Below, in pieces: positions 1-8,375 of a stretch of 64,000 bases of DNA (its first letter is position 1; every line of letters starts with the position of its first letter). This DNA is from Aspidapion aeneum (lineage: Eukaryota > Arthropoda > Insecta > Coleoptera > Brentidae), in assembly GCA_963576565.1 (NCBI GenBank), contig OY755042.1:13122262-13186261 (forward strand), in the 5' to 3' direction. The notes below the pieces were generated by a model, which was given only the letters and a program-made list of their open reading frames with translations, was not told the DNA's origin and made no database searches. The translations under genes and the position numbers were made by a program.

Positions 1-1474
1 CTGCGCAAAAATTGAAAATTTATTTTCAAATTTTACCATTCTGTAAGTACCTTATTCCTTCTCGAAATATAACAAAGGCTTTCGAAAGGTACCACATGCA
101 TTCTTTAATACAGGGTCAAACTCATTTTAAAATTGTTAGCGGTTGTGTTTATGTTACGGATTTGAATTCATGTCATTATTATAGTGACATTTTCATTATT
201 AATGTGAATAATAATAATTATAAACCTGTATATTTTAGTTTGTTTGTATAAGTGAGGACCTATAGTCTAAATTATACGCATTTGTAATGATGTCACCAGG
301 TGAGAAAAAAACGTATGGCGTAGATATTTTTGCCAATCAATATTTGTTATTATGTTTTTGATTAACAGTGACGGATACTTCACATAACCATTACCTACCT
401 ATTTAAAAAATGAATTAATCATAGACACTACTTTTTTTAAAAAGTTTATTGTCACCGCTGTTTATAATATACTAAATAAAGATAAACAAAAATGACGTCA
501 TTACAAATGCGTATAATTTGGAATATAGTAAGTGATATTAATAATGGCGTTTTGGCGGCCATTCGAAACAACACAAACAAATTTTTGGAGGCCATTTGAG
601 GACCAAGGAGGAGAGAGTCTGCGGTTTGACAGAAACCATACCTTAACCCCAAAAAAATTAATGGATCCATGACGAAACCAACACCTTCCTGGCTAGCCTA
701 TTATCAAACTTCAAGTGAAGCCATGATAATATATTAGCCTTGAAAACTGTTTTTTTTAATATCTCAGAAACTAAAGCTCCTACGACGTTTTTGGTAATAA
801 CACGAATTATTGAAGAAAATATAGTCTACTACATTTTGAAAGACGCATTTTTTAAAGTTTTTAATTGTCAAAAAACTGTCATTCCCATTAATGGATTTTG
901 ACCAAAATCTAATAAGCTCGTAAGAGTATCGAGCACTATTTTACCTATATATATAATATACACACACGCAGACAGACATCACGACGATATTGCTATAGGA
1001 TAGGTCAAAATACATCCAAATAACACATTTTTGGCGTTATCTCAAATCGTCGAAAATAATACCTTCTCTCTAGCCATGGCTACGCCGGCTAGGAAGGTAA
1101 AAATATCCAAAGAGCCAGGCAAAACTTTTAAAAACACATTGTACGAGGAAAACTCAAGATATTATTTTTGATAATGTATGCTCAACTCTCAGTCGAAAAT
1201 TACTGAAATCGTTATACAGAATATACGAACGTATTACACATATTACATAGTATATTATATAGTACCTATCTATTAATGATTATTATACGCATTAAGCAGC
1301 AACTTTTATTAAACGTTTTATTTTACTTGACTATATACTATAAACAGTTTCCAGTCTGGCCCATATTCTCTTTTATTTGTTTAGGATTCCTTAATGGGTT
1401 CATTATTTTTATTCATGATCACACTTCAAATTTTATTGTGGTTTTTTTGGCGGCTTTTTGAAATGAAAGGACTA
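1..1474 (+). repeat. Long interspersed repeat A, copy 1 (cut by window edge)
   Basis: The stretch matches 49562-51412 in the opposite orientation. Shared blocks are the poly-purine/pyrimidine start near 10-50, the segment around CTTTCGAAAGGTACCAC near 80, the GGACCAAGGAGGAGAG block near 600, and the short frame at 1276-1461, whose peptide reappears at 49577-49783 with a few changes. A HINE-like element sits inside (684-1102). No transposase or RT motif is visible, so the class is unknown. The small open frames are conserved only because the DNA is a repeat copy. Confidence 0.75.
684..1102 (-). mobile_element. Non-autonomous element, HINE-like family 2, copy A
   Basis: It matches 17338-18452 in inverse orientation. 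One end carries a hairpin whose arms read roughly GGCTAGGAAGGT and its complement. Next to it are a short CAGACAGACA/CACACA microsatellite and the block 'GACCAAAATCTAATAAGCTCGTAA'-like (about 900-925). No coding capacity is seen. Terminal hairpin plus internal microsatellite and lack of a clear target duplication resemble Helentron-associated elements; that class is an inference. Confidence 0.6.
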
Positions 1475-1739
1475 TTTTAGTTTTGATGCCCAAAGTGCAC
1501 TTACGAAATTATACAGTGTGGTATTTTCATGAATCCGGTTATTGGGTAATTTTGTACCCAACTGCGACTAGTAATTTTATCAGTTGGGTGTTTTTTTTTG
1601 TTTAAAAATTTCCAACTTTTAGGTTTAATTCTGATTCAGCCTTATAAAAGGCACTATGCATTTACAATTCATTTAGCTTTACCCAAAAAGTACGTGTAGA
1701 TTTTCTACGGACGCGAACAGTGTTACCATCCATTGAGTG

Positions 1740-2330
1740 AAGGTGGGGAGGAGAGAGGGAGGAGGAAACTAGTAAAATGGTGTCGAAAAAAGTATTAAAG
1801 CGTGTGCCGAAAGAATTTTTGAAATCGCTCTAAATTTGTAAAAGGTATAACTACAACTATTGCTGGAGGGTGGGGAGAAGAGAGGGCAAGCGCGGATTTG
1901 AGGGGGGGATAATGGGGTAATTACCCCCCCCCAGAAAAGAAAATATGCACTTTTTCCTAATAAAATAAGGGAAAACCCCCCCCTAGAAAAAAAGTTATAT
2001 TACAAAAAAAAAAATCGTCGACTATTACCCCCCCCTAGATTTTGACCCAGATCCGCGCTTGAGAGAGGGAGAGGAAGGGGGAAACTAGTAAAATGATGGT
2101 GAAAAAAAGTCTTCAAACGTGTGCAGAAAGGACTTTTGAAATCGCTGTATATTTGTGAAAGTTATAGCTATAACTATTATTATGGCGAGGAGCAGAAAGC
2201 GAAAGGAAGGGGGGGGAACGAGTAAAATTTTAGAAAAAGAATTTGAAAGCGTAGGCACAAAGAATTTTTAAAATCGCTCTATATTTGCTAAAATTATGCG
2301 AAAATGGTTTTTGAATAGGGGGGATGGTAT
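1740..2330 (+). repeat. Tandem repeat, unit about 137 bp, three diverged units
   Basis: Units start at about 1769, 2083 and 2219 with the shared phrase ACTAGTAAAATGGTG or close variants, followed by AAATCGCTCTA and a GA-rich tail (GGGGAGGAGAGAGGG). The first spacing is 314 bp but falls to about 140 once the 173-bp insertion at 1888-2060 is removed. No gene is present. Confidence 0.65.
1888..2060. mobile_element. Small MITE with AAGCGCGGAT termini
   Basis: The ends read AAGCGCGGAT and ATCCGCGCTT, inverted copies of one another. The interior is rich in G and C runs and A-tracts. It interrupts a tandem array, and removing it restores the array period. The flanks are GA-rich on both sides, so a target duplication cannot be fixed. 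Confidence 0.6.
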
Positions 2331-2639
2331 GACAGGAGGGGAGATGGGTGGGAGCAGGGAGGACTACAAAATAACTACAGCAAATTAGAGGACATTTGCA
2401 ATGGGTAATCAAAGGAATTTCAATAAAATCGCCTGAAATTTAGATAATTTGTATGCCTTAAAGCCTACATCATATGACAAAATGGCCAAGTTGATTCCTG
2501 TTTAAAGGACTATAGCCTATAGCACCTTCGGGATCAGTAGCAATTCAACGACACCTTTTTTGTCAAAATCGGTTCAGCCGTTTAGCCTCTAGCGTAACAC
2601 AAACTTATTTACTTACATACATACTTCCTTTCGCTGTAC

Positions 2640-2996
2640 TGCAGTTGGTTAAAGAAGCCACGTACGCGAAAGTGGTATTCCGTTAAAAGAATTAAGATAA
2701 AAGTAAATCCAAGTTCTCCAATACAAATTTCAAAATGAACGGTTCTTACTAGTTTGGAAATGTTTTTGTAAACTTGGTTATTACGGCTGCAAATGGCTCT
2801 TAGGCACAGTGCTAAATTGAACATAAAAAAGCTGACTGGAATAGCAAAGTTTAAAAAAACATTTCCAAACTAGTAAGAACCTTTCATTTTGAAATTTGTA
2901 TTGGAGAACTTGGCTCTACTTTTATCTCAATTCTTTTTACGGAATACCACTTTTGCGTACTTGGCTTTTTTTTACATGAAATGTTTTTGTTATGAT
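2640..2996. mobile_element. Foldback MITE family, copy 1
   Basis: The two halves are near-perfect inverted copies. The left arm starts with CGTACGCGAAAGTGGTATTC; the right arm ends with its complement and then TTACATGAAATG. Arms are about 150 bp with a roughly 50-bp centre. The outermost tip of the left arm is lost compared with 6244-6602. A third, truncated copy is at 58474-58696. No ORF is supported. Confidence 0.8.
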
Positions 2997-3490
2997 CGAA
3001 TATTGTTCCGCTAGCGTAACTAGCGATTTTATGTATGTGCGGCGCCGGCGGTGCGAAGTTAAAATTCAGATTCAGCACAACAAAAAACACAAAAAAACCA
3101 GAGAAACTTCATATCATTTCTTTCTTGAAGCACTCCTTTTTTGACACCAAATGACTGCACTATAAAATAGTAATGTAAAAACCTATAGTTATAATTAAAA
3201 CATCCTACCTATGACTTGCAGCTGTCTCAAAAATAACCTGGGAGAAATCAATTTAAAAGAACAACACAAATACTAAAATAAGGTAGTAAAATATCGGTTT
3301 TAAGAAGCACTATGCCTGTTTTTATGATATCTTCGGCAATAAAATTACAGGGCAGCGAAATCAAGTAGTAATTTGAGTAAAGGCTACTCATTTCGGCGTC
3401 GGGGTAATCAAAATTGTTTTAACTTGCTATCTGCGTTTCCTTCACATCTTTATGTACAGGGTATTATTCATTTGTAAATTTTTGTTTATA

Positions 3491-4088
3491 CAGTGGTGAC
3501 TCGATAATCCGGATCAATAAAAACCGTGCCGATCCGAATTATCAAGGAATTCGGAAAATGTAATGTCCTATCCGCACTCATCCACTTACCACTTCAAAAG
3601 TAGCACTTTCCGCACGCGAGTAAAAAACATGGATTTCCAAAGAATTTAATACAAACTCCGAATATCGCTGATTGTTGATGTATTCACCATACTCCAGAGC
3701 TAAAGCTTTTCCAGTAACGGCTAACGCTATCACTTTTTAGTGCATCGGATATCTCTGACTTCTCTTTTGTGGTTAAAGTTTTATGATTCGTTATGATTGA
3801 AGCCATTCTAGACACGACCGTGTCCTATAACCTTGCCCTTGCCCGAAAAGCAAGTTGAGAATTTCTGAATGCGGCCTTTGTCACCACACGCCGCATCAAA
3901 CCAACCAAATGACATATTAAAACCTGCATTATTATGTGATTTATAAAGCATTTTCTGGAAAAAGCGCGAGTCCGGATTATTGAATCAAGTAAAATCCGGA
4001 TTACGGAATACCTCTATGGACGGCTGAGGCTATCCGGACTACCGAAACATCCGGAATATCGCGTGTACTGATTATCGAGTCACCACTG
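3491..4088. mobile_element. Pogo/Tigger-like DNA element with TA target sites
   Basis: The termini are CAGTGGTGACTCGATAAT and its inverted partner ATTATCGAGTCACCACTG, flanked on both sides by TA (3489-3490 and 4089-4090). Termini of the form CAGT..GACTCGATAATCCGGA and a TA target site are typical of the pogo branch of Tc1/mariner. The inside holds a decayed helix-turn-helix reading frame on the - strand. At 598 bp the element is too short to be autonomous. Confidence 0.8.
3600..3806 (-). pseudogene. Decayed CENP-B-type HTH N-terminus of a pogo transposase
   Basis: Read on the - strand from the ATG at 3806-3804, the peptide starts MASIITNHKTLTTKEKSEI, which resembles the start of CENP-B/pogo DNA-binding domains (a 'LTLKEK..II' helix). 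The frame breaks after about 40 residues. A GKALALEYG-like second helix follows in another frame, matching the 'LAKEYGV' part of the fold. No DDE catalytic region is present. It lies wholly inside the pogo-like termini at 3491-4088, which fits an internally deleted copy. The call rests on short motifs only. Confidence 0.45.
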
Positions 4089-4107
4089 TATTATATTTTT
4101 TTTATAA

Positions 4108-4246
4108 AAATATGCTCGAGGCCCGCCCCCACCCTAAGCCTATGGATTTTTTAGATATTTACCGCATATTTTATGAAAATAGCATAAAATACGGCATTAT
4201 GAGATCTCGGGGCCCCCCCAAAGACATATTCGGGGGTGCGCTACTG
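4108..4246 (-). mobile_element. hAT-like G-rich MITE, copy 1
   Basis: The right end GGGGGTGCGCTACTG is the inverted form of the CAGTGGCGCACCC terminus seen at 5633, 18099, 20557 and 57232. A G/C-run near each end and an AT-rich core (TTTATGAAAATAGCATAAAAT) match the family plan. The left boundary is approximate. Confidence 0.55.
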
Positions 4247-4363
4247 AATAAATTAAAATAAAATTAAAATTCCATATTAAATCATTTTTTTCTTATTAAT
4301 ATAATTATTAGGGGAATATCGGGTATATAGTATCACTACTATTTTTTAAGAAAATGTAAGGCA

Positions 4364-5012
4364 TGTCCGGCCAGAATAAAATGAATCGCAAAAGAGATGG
4401 CTCAACTCAATCTATCTCCCCCAGTTTACAGCACTTTTGTCTTACTAGGTAATCTTCATTTTTAGCAAATTTACTATGAACAAAATTTTAATATTACAAG
4501 AAAACACGGTACTCGTCTGGTATCTGGTACGCCTAACGAAATCGACTCCAGCCCGTTCATAATTCACACCCTTTTGTTGGATTTCTATTGTTAGCGTTGG
4601 CTCAATTAGACTGCGGCCCGTTAACAATTCACACCTTTTTATTGGGCTTCTATTGTTATCGCTGGGCTCAAACAGGATGGCAAGACACGTTTCATACACA
4701 TTCTAAAATTCAAAAAGAAACAGTGGCGTATCATTTATACTTTTTTTAATTTCTTAATAAAACTGTGTGGAGTTCCAATTTTAAAGATATAACGAATGGT
4801 TTTGGATTTTTGCAATTTCAAATTAGTATTTTTTTAGGTTAGTAGGTACCTATATAATATATTAAGTATAAAAGTTTTTAAAAAATATTTATTTTTAAGA
4901 AAAATAAGGTATGGAGTTTTCCAGCAAAAAAGGCTTTGAAGGAGTAAAATATAAAATTAATAGCGCTAATTGCAGCCATCTCTTTTGCACCTTATTTTAT
5001 TCTGACCGGACA
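4364..5012. mobile_element. TIR element TGTCCGGCCAG, copy A
   Basis: The inverted termini TGTCCGGCCAGAATAAAATG and CATTTTATTCTGGCCGGACA-like extend about 38 bp, including AAAGAGATGGCT on one side and AGCCATCTCTTTT on the other. A second copy lies at 48896-49511 with nearly the same interior (about 85-90% by eye). The interior has no transposase. No convincing target duplication is seen, so the superfamily is left open. Confidence 0.75.
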
Positions 5013-5632
5013 GTAAAAGCACGGATCACCTTTTGATCCATGGTAAAAGCCAACGATTATAAACACACAGGATTGCTTATTAGCTCAAATCTTTTAGCGG
5101 TAGGCGGCGCCTTGCTTACGTCACTAGTGGACCTCTGCTCAGCGCGCTTCATTTAATACACATTGCAATTGTGAGTTTTTTCCGCTTTTTTCTTGCTTAT
5201 TTGCAAACAAATTTTTTATTCGTGATAGGAAATATAATTAATAATTTCATTCATTCAAAACAAATGATTTGATAAATCAAGAGTTTGGAGTTTCTATTTT
5301 AAATAGTTAAAAGTTTTAGAATAGAAGTAGGATTTTTTCTAAAAGTTTAATCAATTTAAATCATTAGATGTATAATTTATTGTTTTTGTTGCGGATATAA
5401 TAAAATACACTTGTATTATGTAGTAACAAAAAGGTATTTATTGCAATATTTATTATATTATTATATCAAAAACCAGTCAGTTTTTAGAGAAAACAGTCAA
5501 ATAAGGTGTGTTTTTAAACTTCTTATGCTTTAAATCAATAGATTTTCATAAGTTTTTTTTAAAATGATTTACATTGTTTGTGTTATGAGTTGTTTTTATC
5601 CCACCCAGCGCCCGTTTTCACTCCTTCTCCTG

Positions 5633-5895
5633 CAGTGGCGCACCCAGGAATGTGTCTTGGGGGGGGCCCGACAGCTACAAAGCGCGCCTTCAAAATTTGC
5701 GACCAAAAAAAAAAAAAGGTCATCATGTCTTTTCGCAACTACACCACGGCTTGGGGTTGGGGGGGGCCCGAAGCCTCCTGATGTCAAATTTTAAGGTATT
5801 TTTCATGTTTTATCATCAAATATGTAGAAAATATATTAAAAAATCTAAGGCTTAGGGGGGGGCCCGGGCCCCGGCCCCCCCCCTGGGTGCGCCCA
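5633..5895 (+). mobile_element. hAT-like G-rich MITE, copy 2
   Basis: It starts CAGTGGCGCACCCAGG and ends CCTGGGTGCGCC, an inverted pair. The 8-bp flanks TTCTCCTG (5625-5632) and TGCTCCTG (5896-5903) differ at one base, as expected of an old hAT-type duplication. G-runs lie next to each end. The short frames crossing it are not genes. Confidence 0.75.
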
Positions 5896-6243
5896 TGCTC
5901 CTGTAACATGTTTCTGAAAACTTCTATAAAGAGACTAAAAAAACTTAAGAAAAAAACTGAAACTAAACTTGGAGAAACTGTTCACAAAATAAACTTTCCA
6001 ATAATCAGTTTGATAAAAGAAGTACGTTTGCGGCATAATTACCAATTTTCTTTAATGTGATTAATATAATGACCAAGGAGTTTCCAAAAATCCAAAAAAA
6101 ATTAAAAGTTTATATAAATATAATAATATAAAAGTATATATATTTATATTTCTACACTGAAGGCTTTGTGTTGCTTTTATTTCAACAATAAATTAATGTG
6201 CTTTCTTTATATCAATTCACTTAATTCACATTTATAAAGGTTT

Positions 6244-6602
6244 ATCATAACAAAGATATTTCATGTAAAAAAAAGCCAAGTACGCGAAAGTGGTATTCCG
6301 TAAAAAGAATTGAGATAAAAGTAAAGCCAAGTTCTACAATACAAATTTCAAAATGAATGGTTCTTACTAGTTTGCAAATGTTTTTTAAACTTTGCTATTC
6401 CAGCCAAACTTCTTTACGTTCAATTTCCTAAGAGTCATTTGCAGCCGTAATAGCCAAGTTTAGAAAAACATTTCCAAACTAGTAAGAACCATTCATTTTG
6501 AAATTTATATGTAGAACTTGGCTTTACTTTTATCTCAATTCTTTTTACGGAATACCACTTTCGCGTACTTGGCTTTTTTACATGAAATGTTTTTGTTATG
6601 AT
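6244..6602. mobile_element. Foldback MITE family, copy 2 (complete)
   Basis: This is an almost perfect palindrome. It begins ATCATAACAAAGATATTTCA and ends with the inverted form (TGAAATGTTTTTGTTATGAT). Arms of about 155 bp carry the CGTACGCGAAAGTGGTATTC block. The 40-50 bp centre contains AAGAGTCATTTGCAGCCG. It is the most complete of the three copies in the window. Confidence 0.85.
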
Positions 6603-6689
6603 TTCACTGCTTTTTTAAAGGATTTGGATAATATTTAAGTTTTAAAGTACTAAAATATACGGGAATTGTTCAAAACTTTTGCAATGCCT

Positions 6690-7340
6690 TATTAAAAATG
6701 TTGAGTTTTTTTATATTTTCCTATGGTTTTATCATAGTTCTTATCAGCCTTCCAAAGCTCAGCTCACTAGTGTTCCTGGAAGTAGGCAATGTTAATTTTA
6801 CATAACTTTACATTTATAGGGAAGGAAAGTAAATTAATACCTTAGTGTTTTTAAATTTTTTCCTATAATTTTATCATAGTTCCTAACAGTCTTCCAAAGC
6901 TCAGCTCTCTAGCGTTTCTAGAAGTGAACAATGCTAATTTACATAACTTTACATTTATAGGGAAAGGAAGTTAATTAAAGTTTGGGGTTTTTTAATTTTC
7001 TTTTATAGTTTTATCATAGTTCCTATCGGCCTTCCAAATCTCAGCTCTCGAGCGTTTCTGGAAGTGGACAATGTTACTTTTACACAACTTTACATTTATA
7101 GGGGAGGGAAGTAAATTAGAATTTTGGGGTGTTTTAATTTTTTTCTATAGTTTTATCATAGTTCCTATCAGTCTGCCATATCTGAAAGTGGGCAATGTTA
7201 CTTTTACATAACTTTACATGTATAGGGGAGGGAAGTAAATTAAAATTTTGGGGTTTTTTGATTTTTTCAAGGGTTTTGTCATAATTTCTATCAGTGTGCC
7301 AAATTTCAGCTTTGTAGCATGTCTGGAAGTACAGTAGAAT
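6690..7340 (+). repeat. Tandem array of about 141-bp units
   Basis: The phrase CATAACTTTACATTTATAGG recurs at 6801, 6942, 7083 and 7207, giving spacings of 141, 141 and 124 bp. Each unit also carries TTTTATCATAGTTCCTA and a CTCAGCTCTCTAGCG-like block. Units differ by about 10-15%. There is no coding potential. The array forms the core of the MULE-like element. Confidence 0.8.
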
Positions 7341-7704
7341 TTTGATGATCTATACATGAGTGAGTGAATGAGTGACAATTTCGACGTTTTTTGAAATTTC
7401 GTAACTACTTTTGGAATTCCATGAAACTAAACATGAAGGAATTGTTAACTCCATGGAGATCTACGACTGTGCAAAGTTTGAGATTCGTAGCTCATTCCGA
7501 AGTAGAGTTTTAGATAGGTCAAATATCGGCTGAAATGTTTCAAGAAAAGATGGTAGGGCGCGTGAACTTGGCGAGGCACTGCCGTGCCCTCAGATTTACC
7601 TCCTAAATAGTCAACCACACCGTCAAATAAATGAAAAAACGCAAAAAAACGGAGGTAAAAACGTCAAAAACACCTTAAAATCATACGAACTCTCAATACA
7701 AACA
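7341..7704 (+). repeat. Interspersed repeat D, copy 1
   Basis: The block around 7470-7600 (CGTAGCTCATTCC, then GATAGGTCAAATAT, then AACTTGGCG and CACTGCCGTGC) recurs at 58700-58830 with about 85% identity. The rest of this 360-bp stretch shows no gene and no other repeat partner in the window. Confidence 0.55.
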
Positions 7705-7819
7705 AAGCAACTGGTCCGCTGGTGACGTAAGCAGACACTGTTCGTCTCGCTGAGCGACGCTAACATACAGTTAAATGGAAATAAGCAATCCTGTGTGTTT
7801 ATAATCGTTGGGTAAAAGC

Positions 7820-8049
7820 AACGTCTCTTGGCAAAAAAATATATTTTTTAACAAATTTACCCTACCTTAACTTTTTTGTATGCTATGCTTTCCCAAATGT
7901 AAGATTAGTGAAAGTAAAGTAAAAACAGTATGGTTTATGTAAATTTATGTGTCCTTTCAGTGGTACAGGATGCGTTCCTGTACCGGCTCGGAGACAGGCC
8001 AGAGACCTACAAAGGCCAGCATGCCAGATGTCTAACAAATTGAGATATT
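7820..8049. other. Unassigned sequence
   Basis: The MULE-like element ends at 7819 with its target duplication. The following 230 bp contain no recognisable gene, repeat or regulatory motif. Confidence 0.4.
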
Positions 8050-8174
8050 AAGGGTCCATCTCACCGACTTTTTTTTCGTTACTTAGCTTAAAGCGTTTCT
8101 TAATATAATCATAACATGACGTAATAAGGAACACTTAAGGCTAAGTAACGAAAAAAAGAGTCGGTGCGATGGGC
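8050..8174. mobile_element. 125-bp palindromic MITE
   Basis: The arms are GGGTCCATCTCACCGACT, followed by a T-run and CGTTACTTAGC, and GCTAAGTAACG, followed by an A-run and AGTCGGTGCGATGGGC. They are inverted copies of about 36 bp with few mismatches. The centre is about 55 bp and noncoding. Confidence 0.7.
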
Positions 8175-8337
8175 TATAAAGCTCAGGTAAATGCACATGG
8201 AAAAGTACAGACTAGAAATGAAAGAATGTACTATACCTATCAGGTAGTATCTTAGTAGAGTAGTAGGGTTCTTTCATAAAATTTATTAAAATTTGGTTAG
8301 TAAACATATTTGTTTCTGTGGTAAAATAACGATTTAT

Positions 8338-8352
8338 TAGTTCCATGATTAT
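8338..8352. repeat. Target-site duplication, 3' side of RTE-like element
   Basis: TAGTTCCATGATTAT is identical to 11683-11697 and bounds the retrotransposon. It directly abuts the element's AT dinucleotide tail. Confidence 0.9.
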
Positions 8353-8375
8353 ATATATATATATATTTATCGGTT

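Larger units (their letters stand above)
5051..7810. mobile_element. MULE-like composite element with 9-bp target duplication
   Basis: The terminal inverted repeats start CAACGATTATAAACACACAG and end with the complement; similarity runs on for about 100 bp (5051-5140 against 7705-7810), including the shared TTACGTCAC block. Perfect 9-bp copies of GGTAAAAGC flank it at 5042-5050 and 7811-7819. Long TIRs with a 9-bp duplication are the hallmark of Mutator-like elements. No transposase frame is visible. Inside are a hAT-like MITE (5633-5895), a foldback MITE (6244-6602) and a tandem array of about 141 bp units. Confidence 0.75.

Noticed and set aside
1276..1461. 61-codon frame with hydrophobic peptide, conserved at 49577-49783
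   Set aside because: The conservation comes from repeat A copies; there are indels between them and no known domain.
5564..5855. Four overlapping short frames around a G-rich block
   Set aside because: All lie in a hAT-like MITE; overlapping frames on both strands with G-run peptides are not genes.
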